DNA of 64,000 nucleotides from positions 1,196,001 to 1,260,000 of the forward strand of contig JAKNDB010000088.1 in assembly GCA_024305405.1 (NCBI GenBank), in the 5' to 3' direction. How positions within the stretch are numbered: the stretch's first letter is position 1; every line of letters begins with the position of its first letter. Of this stretch, positions 52,730-64,000 are shown piece after piece. The DNA is from Dirofilaria immitis (taxonomy: Eukaryota; Nematoda; Chromadorea; Rhabditida; Onchocercidae). The position numbers and the translations under genes are program-made. The notes under the pieces were generated by a model. It was not told where the DNA came from and searched no databases. It saw only the letters and a program-made list of their open reading frames with translations.

Positions 52730-52930
52730 GCAAGTATATTTATCATAAACGATCGCATATTCCATATCGATAAATTGTAATCAGATTAGAAATCAAAATG
52801 AAGCAAGAGGAGATTAAAAATAAGTATCAATCTTTCTGAAAAAAAAATGAGATTTCAGATCGATAAATTGTTGATCAATTTAGAAAAGCAAAGAAAGAAA
52901 TCAGGAATAAATATCAATGATAATTTTGTT
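52730..52930 (+). repeat. diverged ~110-bp duplication
   Basis: atcgataaattgtaatcaga..ttaaaaataagtatcaatc (about 52766-52835) and atcgataaattgttgatcaa..ggaataaatatcaatga (about 52859-52920) are recognisably related. This explains repeated protein-like fragments in the short frames here. Confidence 0.55.
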
Positions 52931-53334
52931 GATCCAATTTAAAGAAGATGAAAATCTTAGCATAGTTTTTGCGAATTTTACAAAATAAATCGTGCCGGTT
53001 AAATATCGATAAGTGTGATGATAAAAATTCTTTTGAAAATAATATTTTTGCAGATAATTTTTTCGATCGAATCGAATTTATAGAGACCGATGAATTTGAT
53101 GATAAAAATAATTGTGCTTCGTGCAAATGATAATACATTTTAGATTAAATCAAATACGGTGCTTTTATCGTAAATGTAAATATTCGTACTTCTAAGAAAA
53201 TACATTATGAAAACAAACATATTTTGTGTAATATTATTACAATAAGTTTCTTTTTTGATTTTTTAAATCAAAAATATCGTTATGAATTAAATTAATAAGA
53301 ATTTTTTTGGGTCGCTGAAATCTCAGAAATCATG

Positions 53335-53740
53335 GAACTAATGATTCCTTTGTTTTGGATTTAATAATATCGATGGGCGTATATTGTATGAGGATATAGT
53401 GTGCAATGTGAAATGTATGTAATTCTGCGCTCATCCTGTCAATGAGCTCTAACAAAGAGCTCTCTATTCTTGCACGTTAACAAAGGCATTATTTCTTGTA
53501 GTCGCAGAACTGTATCAGAATCCTTCATCTATGCGGAGAAAGAAAGGTCTTTGAGTATCAAAGCTATTTATAAAGGATGTGCATCAGTGAGGCGATTGGT
53601 ATAACCATATCAGACATTATTTAATCTCCTTTTTCCTTTGAGTTATGTTGTCGTCATCAAAATTGTCTAATTGATATCATTGAATTTGCATTATTGTTCT
53701 AGCAATTGATATGTTTGTATTATCAAATTTATCATTATAA
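53335..53740 (+). other. higher-GC, high-complexity patch of unknown role
   Basis: For about 400 bp the sequence loses the A/T-run character of its surroundings. It contains two gagctc hexamers seven bases apart (53445-53463), which can form a hairpin, and a TATA-like tatttataaagg at about 53566-53577 followed by caguga-like sequence. It could be a promoter for the small ORF downstream, a non-coding RNA gene, or the remains of a gene. I recognise no RNA family in it. Confidence 0.4.
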
Positions 53741-53893
53741 ATGTTTAATTACCGAATTAGATATGCTACCATTGAAAAGCAAAAAGGACCCTCGATTTTT
53801 ATCACAATTAAAGAAGATCGGCGACGTCTTGAGAAAGATCGAAAATTGGATGTTGAAAAATTAATGATAGATACATTGCGCATTGCTACATAA
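53741..53893 (+). CDS. 50-codon ORF, unknown small protein
   Basis: ATG at 53741, TAA at 53891-53893. The translation (MFNYRIRYATIEKQKGPSIF, then a strongly charged stretch with RRRLEKDRKLDVEKLMIDTL) has a balanced composition, a predicted amphipathic helix in its second half, and better codon variety than random frames nearby. A TATA-like sequence lies about 170 bp upstream and tandem AATAAA-containing repeats begin a few bases after the stop. An overlapping frame (MLPLKSKKDPRFLSQLKKIG...) is also open, so the true frame is not proven. No family recognised; it could also be one exon of a gene otherwise lost. Confidence 0.33.
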   Translation: MFNYRIRYATIEKQKGPSIFITIKEDRRRLEKDRKLDVEKLMIDTLRIAT

Positions 53894-53898
53894 TTTTT

Positions 53899-53980
53899 AA
53901 AAATTTCATCATTCCGGTAAAGCTTTTAATAAAATCCTTAAAAATTTCATCATTCCGGTAAAGCTTTTAATAAAATCCTT
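53899..53980 (+). repeat. 41-bp perfect tandem repeat, two copies
   Basis: aaaatttcatcattccggta followed by aagcttttaataaaatcctt occurs twice in tandem. Each copy contains AATAAA, so if the ORF just upstream is a gene this could supply duplicated polyadenylation signals. Confidence 0.93.
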
Positions 53981-54179
53981 TCAGCAAATTTAAATAAAAA
54001 GTTTTTAAAAGGATTGTTGATAAGTTTAGAATCTTTAACAAATTTATCCCATCCGTTAACGAATCATTACTCATTCAAATGATCAAATGAAGAATGTTTA
54101 TGGTAAAAATTTGAATTGAATACATTTATAAATCAAATTAGTAAGAATCTCCTGAGATGAAATATAAAATAGGTAACCG

Positions 54180-54430
54180 ATATTGATAGCGATAGATCAC
54201 AATTACAAAATGCTGCATTGTGATGATGTCACTATTTTTCAAATGAATAATATGCTATGGAAAAGGAATGATATTTGAATAACAGGAGCAACGAAACAAT
54301 TAAGAGATCAAAAAAAAAGAAACAATGAGAGATCACGAAGAAATAATCGAGCTGATTAATGACCGAATTTACGATTACAAAATGCTACATTATACCAAGA
54401 TTTTTTGAAATGAATGATATGCTATAAAAA
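54180..54430 (+). repeat. diverged ~175-bp duplication
   Basis: acaattacaaaatgctgcat..tttcaaatgaataatatgctat (about 54199-54256) recurs as cgattacaaaatgctacatt..tttgaaatgaatgatatgctat (about 54372-54424). Confidence 0.65.
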
Positions 54431-57400
54431 ATAAATGATGTCCTAATATTGAGAATATAAACAAATCCGGATAGCTTTAATCCGGAAATAAATGTTGGAT
54501 GATCGCTTTATTATAGTTAAAAAAATTGCCAATGGATATTGAAATACTGTATTGATGAAAATTAATGGAAAAAAATATTATTGAAAATAACACGATAGAA
54601 TACGATAGAATATTTGAAAACAAATCGATAAAACAGATAAAAAAATTTTTTAAATCAAAAAAAATGAAAAGACAGAGATGGAAATGTTTAAAAAGTTAAA
54701 AGAAAGGAATGAAGCGCTATTATGAAAAACGAAAACAACCGAAAAAAGATTTCCCATATATATGTATAAATTGTATGGAAATTTAATTGTAACAAAAAAT
54801 TTTATAAATTCAGTAATCAATACAGATTATGAAACAAATTTTTTTAATGAGTTTTCTTGATTGAATGAAATTAAATTTGAGAAGAGTCACTGCAAAATTA
54901 CATTTTGTATCCTTGCATTTTTGTTGAAGAGAATATTTTTGATTAAATTTATTTCATTTGAAAAATATTTTCCACTCATTTTAATTTTTATCTTTCAAAC
55001 TGTTATTTTTTTACATCAATCTGATGAGAACGGGCTGAAAAAAACGAAATGTTATTTGAAAAATGATCAGTTTTTAAACATGCAAGAATTAATTTTGTTA
55101 AAATAAGTTAGAATTTGATAATAAAATATTGATTGTTTGATGGCAATTTGATTTAATTCAAATTCTTAAAAATATTGCGAGCATCGGAATAAGCACATTT
55201 TCCTTAGTGGAATGATTTATAATTGAATTTTTTTTTGGTGATAATAATTTCGGCTAATTTCTTGAAAATATTGAAAGTATGAAAACGGTAGCTTTTTCTT
55301 TAGGAGACAAAAATTATTCATATTGCAGTTTATTGAAACTTTAGCACTTTTGAAATTACCAAAGCAAAATACTCAAAACTTAATAACTTTTTTACAAATG
55401 CTTCATTCATGCCACATTAAATGAAAAATCAAATAATTTATCAATATTTAAAATATGATATTATGACAATTTTTAATTTTCAAAATTTATCTTTTGAATT
55501 CTCAATTAAGCACTCTTGAGTAGTACTCTTTTCTAGATTTCAAATACATAAATTTATGTCAATAAGTTAGAATCAAAACTATCTGAAGATTTGGACAGGA
55601 TTCATATGAGCAATTTTGCGAATATTATGAATAAATAAATCTAGTTTGTTTTGGAATATTTAAATTACAAAGCTATCGCTTGATCCTTTTTAAGATATTT
55701 TTAGAGCAATATGATTAATCGAAAATGATAATATTCTTTACAATTATCAGGAAAAAAAAACAAGTTGAACGGATTTATTTTATTTCTTTTATATCAACAA
55801 ATCATTTAAAACAATAATCAAATTTTTACATTATAGATCTTGACCAAGGTTTGGATTGATTTTGTGAAAGTAATCCAATTATTTCATATTTTCTGAAATC
55901 TTTCAACTATTTTCGGACTCAAGACGAAGAGATTTTTTGTCTTTGTATTGTACTTATTTGCTGTTTAATAATTATATCATTTGAGTAAATTATGTTATAA
56001 TAATTTTGATTGTATTTTTAAAATTCCATTAGTGATACCTTAATATGTATTATTTTGTTTTCTCAAAAATTATGCTTGCTTGATGAAAAAAAGATAGAAA
56101 TTATGAATCGGCTTAACTAATATTCTAAATCCAATAAATTCAGGAATAAAATTGATATTGTAATTTCAATTTGTCGCTAATATTAACCGATAAAAAAACT
56201 TTGAAAAAATTTATTATCAAGCGATTGTAATTTTCTAATTAAAGATGATTTCTCGTTGCAATTTTCTAATTAAAAAATTCAAAGGATTACAGATGACAAT
56301 AATAAAAGCTTTTAAATTGTTCGGAAAAAAAAACATTCTAAGAAAGATGATTTCTGATTTAAAAATATGCTGAAAAAAACGATGAAAATTAAAATAATTA
56401 TAAACGGTTTCATATCTCATTTAATATTTCATGTATTTGCTCATATAATTTAAATTTTATTTAATTAAATTAAATTTATAAATGTAACAATTTTTAATCC
56501 AATGGCTTTAATATAGTAAATTTTTAAATGAAAATGATTTCCCCATACTTTTCATTTTTTTAAAAAAAAATAATTTAAGCAAGGAATGAAACAGAAGTGA
56601 GAGAAGAAATGGAAAAGAGAGAAATAAATTGAATTTTATTTATTTATTTATGTTAGCTTGAAAAAATGTTCGAAGAAAATGATAATTATTAATCATAAAT
56701 CATTGATAATTGTTTCGTTGACTTGTGCTTCGTTTGAACGATCAAATTTTTAATATCCATTTCATTCAATCAATCAATCAATTTATGATCACAAAAGAAC
56801 ACCTGCACATGTCAACTAAATTCATCCATCTTTTTTCTGTTTCAAAATAATTATCAATTATTTTTCTACACATAAACATATTCAAAATTGAAATACTGAA
56901 TTGATATTTGAAATCAAATTTGAACTTTTGCTAGGATGATGAATAAATAATCTCTAATTTTATTTACACTTTTTCGTTTTTTACTTGTTTATCATTTACT
57001 TTCTTTATTCATCATTAATTTTTATGGCTTTTCAAATTTCAAATTAATCTGATAATTTTTCTTTAAATCATAATTTATTCGCTGCCGATTTTAATCATAT
57101 CGTTTTCGAAGAAAAAAACAGGCTAATTTGCTTAGACAATAGTAGAACAGAGGCCAAGTTATCATCGATTATCGTTAAACAGGAATTTGATTAATTTGAC
57201 AAAGTTGCAAACTTGTACAATTCATGAAAAAACAAGTTATCGATTTTCTAGAAATAAAGTCCGAAATCACAAAATTAATTATTTCTGTTGATCGGCTGAT
57301 TAATTTAGATTTAACGATTTATGCAACTTCTTTTGTCTGTCATCCATCAAGCGTCTTTATTTGTCAAAAATCAGATGCATAGCTTTGTTGTAAGATTTAA

Positions 57401-58622
57401 AAACGATTCTGCGGTTCTTAAATTAAAATATTCTGTTTTGATTGATGAAATATTTGTATATTAATTATATAATAGTTAATATTTGTATATTAATTTATAA
57501 TAGTTACAAATCCTATGTACTAATTTATTAATGATTATAATTATCTATGTATTAATTTATTGATAAATTGTTCCTTTGTAATTTCAAATTAATCAAATCA
57601 AATATTTTTAACGCAATTTCTCAATTTGTTAATAGTACTGACATGAAGAAAATGCGTTATAGAAATTAGTTGATTGATTGATTTATTTTTTTATTTTATC
57701 AATTTAAAATTGAATAGAATGATAAATAAATAAACAAAATTGTTTTCTTCTTTTTTCTTCATAATTTAATGATAAAATTTAGGTGCGTTGTTTATTTTCT
57801 GTTTTATCAATTTTATCATTATTGACGAAAAATAAATTGTTTATTTGTTTTATCAATTTTATCATTATTAGTCTAAATTTGTTCATTTTATCTAACATAT
57901 TATTCAACCAAAAATTTGACTGATATATTTAAAAATAATTACCAAATTTCATATTTTTATATTATATCATCATTTTTGCTTTCATATTATTAGCAAATTT
58001 TAATTTTTAAATTAATCATAATTATACGATTGAATAAATAATATTAATTTTATTATGATTGATATTAAGCTAAAATGTTTACTTCTATAATTTTGTTTCA
58101 TTTATTAATTGTCACAAATGAATATTTGGAAGTTTTGACTTAATTTTTGAATTTCTAATTTCAGTTTTTTTCTGAGAAATTTTGTAAGAAATTTAAATCA
58201 TATTTTCTAATTATATTCTCATTTATATTTTAAGCCATTATAGAAATTTTGTAATTTTCCTAAAAATATAATCTATTAACTAAATATGCTCTTATAGTTA
58301 TATTTTACATAATGGCGGCCATTATCGAAGTGAGAAAATAAATAATCGATGATTTTTCATTGTAAGAATATGCAATGTTGAAAGATAGCAATATTGATTA
58401 ATTTTATCTTTTTTTTTTTTATTTTTATCATTTCACTAAAATCTATTATTGCACATATTATGTTTTATTATTAATTACAATTATTTTGTAAGGATTATAT
58501 CCTTTTTTCTTTAATGATTGAAAGATACAAAAACAAAGAAAAAAAAATTCGAATCGTTTTAAACTTTCCAATTTTTTTTTTTTTTTTTTACAAATCAAAA
58601 AACAAAAAGAAAACGATTAAAA
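54431..58622. other. gene-poor AT-rich interval
   Basis: No supported gene. The 81-codon plus-strand frame at 54861-55106 is hydrophobic and AT-driven, with no splice partner or family resemblance. Short diverged repeats occur near 57470-57560 and 57790-57880. Confidence 0.5.
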
Positions 58623-59587
58623 TTATCCCGATTGAGCTAATTGTTCGACCGAATGAAATATTGATCGATGTCTGTTTCGTTGCGCAATATTAGTTATAGC
58701 ATTTTCGAGAATTCTCGCCTTCCTTCCCGCTTCATCCATACGTTTAGCTGTCCTTTTAGAGCTTTTTTGTTATTGTAGCAGGTAATGCAACACAAAATGC
58801 GCCAGATGATGAACTAAAATAAATTTTTAGAAAAAAATAAATATAAATTTTTATTATTCATTGATCATTAATTTTTGATCTTTAATTTCATATTTATTTG
58901 TATAAAATAATTTGATTAATTTAAAATAAAAAAAAAGAGTAATTTATAAATCTATTACTTTTCAATTTACTAAACTTATGAAATTGAATTAATTTGATCT
59001 TTAATAATCATAAAAAAAAATCATTCTTGTTCATTAAAATTTTGATATTACTAAAAATTATGTAAGCACTAATCTTTATTATTCTTTGATTACAAGTCTT
59101 ATTTTTATTTTACTAAAATAATCTAATTAATTTAATTTAAAATAAAATAAATTCATTTATAAACATTTATTCTACATTCAGTAGACAGTGTAAATTTTCC
59201 ATAAAAATTCAATTGATCAATATTTAGAAATTATAAAATAAAAACAAAAAATCATTTTTCCTTTTTTTTAATTCTATTTTTGATATATCAGAAAAGAATA
59301 CGAAAAAAACATTAAGTTTTCTTTTTTTTTTCTACTAAAATAATCTAATTGTTTATGTAAATTTCATTTAGTTCAAATTTCCAACAGATCAGATATTTAG
59401 GAAAAAAAAAATTTCAACAGATCAGTCAGATATTTAGGAATTGCGGAAAATATCGATCGTGCATTTTTTTCTACGATCCATTTTTAATATAATTTTGCAA
59501 CATACTTGCTTTTGATCGGTAATGGACGTAATGGAATGATCGGTTGATGTGATGAAGCAGCTTTTCGTAAAGTTATTAATGTTGTAA
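58623..59587 (-). CDS. last two exons of an unrecognised gene, frame-broken
   Basis: Exon 59506-59587 (acceptor ttcag, donor gtatgt) encodes TTLITLRKAASSHQPIIPLR.., and exon 58623-58813 (acceptor attttag) continues with SSSGAFCVALPATITKK, then after a frame change with RTAKRMDEAGRKARILENAI..NRHRSIFHSVEQLAQSG and a TAA stop at 58623-58625. The splice phases agree between the two exons. The terminal exon is 191 bp where 190 or 193 would keep frame: two bases are missing or one is extra, most likely in the A runs at plus-strand 58763-58780. The GC content is clearly above the surroundings. The C-terminus is basic and probably helical. No family was recognised. Upstream exons would lie to the right, possibly beyond the window. 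Confidence 0.6.
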
Positions 59588-62500
59588 CTGAAATATTAAA
59601 TAATTCTAACAAATTACTAAATTCATTTATTTGATATTTTGATTATCAATATCAGTTATTTATTTAGGATAGTAATAATTTTTATACCATTAAATTTGTT
59701 TGTTTTAATTCGATAATCATTTGAATTACAATTAATTTCTAAAATGTGCAAAAAAATTTTTACAAATTAATTTACAATCAATCAATTGAATCGAATGATA
59801 ATCTATAAGACGAGCTGCATTTTTACGATATAATTTGATAATTTAAAAAATGATTTTCTAAAATTTGAAAAATATTTTTGAAATTTTTCAAATAAAAAAT
59901 TTAATTTGCCTAATTTATTATAATCGTCAAAGCTTCAGTTATTCAGTTATAATTGTTTAATTGATATTGATATTTCTGCTAAAATTAAAAATGATTTAGT
60001 GGAATGAGAAGAAAGCATTAAAATGCTTTTTCATATGATCGAGAAATATGATCAAATTAATTTCAATCTCGAGAAAACAATCTCATAATCACTGAAAAAA
60101 TTTATTTTATATGTAAAGAGAAAATTTGCAATTATTTAAAGAGAAATATTAGAATCAGGCTATTTTTTCAAAAACAATAGCAATTAAAAATTTTAAAGTA
60201 TTTACGGAAAACTAAGTAACTTCAGAAACCTGAAATAAAACAGAAGCTAATTTATACCGTAATCAAGCCTATGTGTTTCATAATTAATTAGTCATATTGA
60301 TTAACCAGGTCTATTATACAATTTATAATTGATATCAATCAATAATTGATATCATATTACATAAAATAATCAAAAGCAATTTAATTGATGCAATTAAAAT
60401 CAATAAATTTGAATTAATTTTAATTTCGCAAATAAAATAAAAATATTCTTTAAAATTATTTATATATATAAAAAGTGAAAGTTATGATCAAAAAAAAGTT
60501 TTAAAGTTCGTAGCATCAATATCACTGATAATTTTTATATTTAACAAATTTGTATCTGAAAAAAAGAAAAAACGAGAAAAACGAAAATCAATTTGTCGAT
60601 TGTTAAAAAAGCATCGATAATATAAATTGCTCATATCGGATAACAAATATTAGTACATAAATTTTTTATTCCTCTAATTGCATTACATAGGAATAATCAT
60701 AAATATAATAAATTATTGTTATTATTACTTGCTAATAAATTATGGGAAAAAAATTTGTTTATATTATCTTTCATATTTATTTCAATCTTTTTTTTTCTTT
60801 TAATTTCATAAATAATTAGTATAATGTAAAAACTTTTTTGGATAAATGAAATTAATTAAAATTAAATTAATTCTTTTTTCTTTTAATTTTTGAATATATT
60901 AATTATGCTATTATCAATTAATTACTAATATTTCATTTTTTTGCTTAATTTTTATTTAAATATATCAAAATTTTCGGTATATTTATGAAAAACTTATAAA
61001 ATTTACTTTTTATAGCAATTTTTTTAATATAAAAGAAAATTTGAAAAAATGTCAAAAATAAAAAAGTTTTTGAGAGTAAGTAAAAAATGATAAAAATTTT
61101 TCTCGAAAAAAACTATCGAGAATAAAGAAACAAAAGAAAATTCTAAAAATGAAAAGATTTTTCAAAAATTGTTTTCTAAAATTTAATATAATAAATATAG
61201 CAAAAGTATGATGTCGAGAATATTATTATCCTTAAAAAAATGAAAAAGCTGTGAGGAAATCGAGAAAAACTGGAATCAAAATACTAGAACAGAAATTTTA
61301 GGTTATGAAAGTAGGCTAAAAACTATTTTAGATAAATCAGGTTTAAAATGAGCTAACATATCATCTTCCAATTTGTGAATAAATTAATTTCAACTTAATA
61401 AGTAACCACATTTTGTTCTAAGTTATCATATGCAATGAGTCATATCGCTGTTTTACAAGATAAGCTATATCTTAATCAACTTGTCAAATTTGATAAAATT
61501 TTTTTCCGAATCAAGTGAACAAGTATGAGAATACAGTTTCAGGAAGTAATATGAAGAGATAAATTAAAATATAATCTGAATCTAGTACCAATGTATCAAT
61601 GGATTCAAGACAAATATACTGATTATTCATAAATCCTTTTTTCTATTTATTTTTTTCTCAAAAATTTATTTCATCCACGAGAAAGAATTGAAATATTCAA
61701 ATTTCATATTTCAAAAAAAAAAGCTTATCATTTATATCTCATCCATTTATCACTAATTATAATAGCAAATAAATTAATAAAATAATATTTAAAAATTTTT
61801 CTGTAAATTGCAATTATTTGAAAATTGATCCCAAAAAATTTTTTTGACTAAAATAATCGGTTAACAATTTATTGTAAATATAAATAGCTAATAAAACATC
61901 CGTCATATTGATAATTTCACATTTAAATTATTAAATATTCATCCATCAGATCATTTACTAATCAAATTGTTTTATAAATATCAGGATGAGGATGAATAGG
62001 AATAAGGTTCGCCGTATAAAAAATCGATGATAATTTCGGAAAAGAAATTTTCAAAATTGGAAAACGTAAAAATAATCTCTCAAAATTTTTCATAAATTTC
62101 TATACTAAAATTTCTAAAAAATTTTAAAAATTCATAAGCACTGTTAAAATTCTCTGATCATTCTAAGTTATCAAATTTTTTTTTTTAATGATAATGAGAA
62201 AAGAATTTTACGATAGAAAAAAATTTTACGATAAAAAAAAGCAAATCGAGAGAGGAAAAAGTTTGATTAAAGAATATTATTTACTACGAAAAAAGAAAAG
62301 AAAAATCAAATTATTGTTTCTTTTTTTTCTTTCAAATATCTTATTAAAAACATATGGTTTGAAATTTTCTATGTTTATAAAAAACAAAAAAAAACAAAAA
62401 CAAAAACAAAACAAAAAAATATTTAATAAAAATTTGGAAATAAAAAAAACAACAACAAATTATTTAAAATAATCATTTTTATTGATATGAAAAATTCCAT

Positions 62501-63292
62501 AAAAATTAACTTATTTTTCAATTTTTTTTTCTATCTTTCATTTAAAAAATTTTTCAGCAAAACAATTACATTTTAATCTAAAAAAAAAAAAAAAAGCCTT
62601 CCGTTATATATACCACACACATCGTTTCATAAATAATGCGATAAAAATTTTAACAAAAAAAAAAAAAACGAAAAAGAAATTTTTTTTTCAAAATTCAACA
62701 AAAAAAAGGAATTGCGGTAAAATTAAATTTGTTAAAAAATGCTTATTTAGCAAAAAAACAAAACAAAATAAAGAATAAATCTTTTCTTTTCGCATTTCAA
62801 AAATATGTACAAATTTTTTAACAAAAAAAAAAAAAGAAAGTAAAATAAGCCATTCTTTAAAAAAAAAAAAAACAGAAAAGCAAAGTAAAACAAAAAATTT
62901 TTTTAACGAAGAAAATTATGAGCCAAAAAAAAAAACAAAAAGTTTTATGAAAAGATAAATGCCGACAAATTAGTTTTTAGCCTTTTCGTCTCGGAATGAA
63001 TAATTTTCTGTAAAAAAAAAAAAAAAAAGGTTGAAATAAAATTAACTGTTTAAAGATAAGATATATATATGTATTGATATATATTTATATATGTATTGGA
63101 TGAATGAAAGAAGCATGTAAGATATGTTTCCGTTTCATTTTGACAAATTATAATACATTTAAAATAGCTTTCGGCTTACTTCTAAAAAAAAAAAAAGGAA
63201 AAAAACTTTCAATCATTTATTATTTGCATCAAATTTTTGAAACATTCTTACTAATAAATCACTTCAAATTTAAAAAAAATTTTCAAATCAAT

Positions 63293-63350
63293 TGCGTGTG
63301 TATGTGTGTATGTGTGTGTGTGTGTATGTGTGTGTGTGTGTGTGTGTGTT
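63293..63350 (+). repeat. (GT)n dinucleotide microsatellite
   Basis: gtgtgtatgtgtgtatgtgt-type run of about 55 bp with a few GTAT interruptions. Confidence 0.95.
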
Positions 63351-63610
63351 TTTTATTTATTTTATTTTTAAATTTTTAAAATTATTTCTTTTTCCTTTCT
63401 TTCATTTATTTTCTATTTGTATTTTCTTCTTTGATTACTTTTAAATTTCTAATAAAAAAATCAAATAAAAATTCATAAAAATATCAAAAAGAAGTTTAAA
63501 GTTTTGAAAAAAAAGATTTTTGTGAATGGAAAAAACGATAGATTTGCTTAGTATAGTCATATGAAATATTGTTGGTATATAAAAATAATTGAAATTGCAT
63601 ATTTTTTTCT

Positions 63611-63803
63611 TTTTTAAATTATCACTTATCAGTATTAACTTATTTTGTTTTTTAACTTATCACTTATCAGTATTAATTTATTTTTTTTTTTAAATTATCA
63701 CTTATCAGTATTAATTTATTTTGTTTTTTTTTAAATTATCACTTATCAGTATTAATTTATTTTGTTTTTTTAAATTATCACTTATCAGTAGTAATTTATC
63801 GAA
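63611..63803 (+). repeat. ~41-44-bp tandem repeat, five copies
   Basis: The unit taaattatcacttatcagta followed by ttaatttattttgtttttt occurs five times; copies differ mostly in T-run length, and the last has gtagtaattt. Confidence 0.93.
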
Positions 63804-64000
63804 AATCATTTTGTAAAACTTTTAACTTATTTTGATATTTTTATGAATTTTTATTTGATTAATTATAAGTTGAAAAGTATTTCAATACAGTAATATGAAA
63901 AATAAACCACTGAAATGAAGTAACAATTGATATTTTGAAATTTGTCAATTTCTTCAAGTGATAGTTTATCAGCATCAATCTTATACTATACTTATCATTA

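Larger units (their letters stand above)
59588..64000. other. AT-rich interval at the right edge, probably intron or 5' flank
   Basis: If the gene ending at 58623 is real, this should be its intron or upstream DNA, but I found no further exon. Long A and T runs dominate 62.1-63.2 kb. Open frames at 62188-62472 and 63104-63379 are Lys-rich or driven by the (GT)n repeat and are not called. Confidence 0.5.

Noticed and set aside
53740..53775. Possible spliced-leader RNA gene (gtttaattacc resembles the SL1 start)
   Set aside because: Only about 11 bases match; the following donor region, Sm site and terminal hairpin of SL RNAs are not in the expected order.
63104..63379. Open frame with a long alternating Cys-Val run
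   Set aside because: The run is the (GT)n microsatellite; the rest is AT-rich and lacks any family signal.
1..64000. tRNA, rRNA or snRNA genes
   Set aside because: I looked for B-box-like ggttcga motifs and conserved rRNA/snRNA words and found none; a covariance-model search would be needed to exclude them.

Overview
The window reads as a piece of a very AT-rich animal nuclear genome. Genes are split into exons of about 80-600 bp by GT...AG introns, and the intergenic DNA is full of microsatellites, minisatellites and duplications. The gene content (NOVA-type KH protein, lysosomal beta-galactosidase, hemopexin-repeat secreted protein, rhodopsin-type peptide receptor), the base composition and a likely trans-splice acceptor just before one start codon fit a nematode, perhaps a spirurid or filarial parasite. 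That placement is inference; no marker gene proves it. Nothing bacterial, viral or CRISPR-like was seen.

Layout. 1-2439 (+): the last three exons of a NOVA/PCBP-type KH RNA-binding protein whose 5' end lies outside the window or was not found. 4055-10818 (+): a full 14-exon GH35 beta-galactosidase (GLB1 family), intact through both catalytic glutamates but disrupted in two late exons. 15004-18066 (-): a secreted protein with an aromatic/threonine-rich linker and a C-terminal hemopexin-like region. 30980-33979 (-): a six-exon seven-transmembrane peptide-type receptor with one frameshift. 58623-59587 (-): the last two exons of an unrecognised gene, also frame-broken. Gene-poor DNA fills about 10.8-15.0, 18.1-31.0, 34.0-58.6 and 59.6-64 kb.

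The repeat landscape includes a 1.2-kb near-identical segment present at 18283-19499 and 46297-47497, a 508-bp non-autonomous DNA-transposon-like element with ~100-bp terminal inverted repeats and TA flanks at 43368-43875, a ~97-bp satellite at 39501-40320, and many short tandem arrays. A higher-complexity patch at 52.7-53.9 kb with a 50-codon ORF is the best candidate for an unrecognised gene or RNA.

The genes do not form a pathway: an RNA-binding protein, a lysosomal hydrolase, a secreted/extracellular protein and a neuronal-type receptor simply sit side by side. The most striking cross-cutting pattern is that exons in four of the five genes have lengths that contradict their splice phases, three of them exactly one base short, each explicable by a lost base in a short run. 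This could be consensus error in a long-read assembly or genuine decay, and it should be settled before any of these genes is called a pseudogene. I did not find a convincing new biological system; all intron/exon boundaries here were read by eye.
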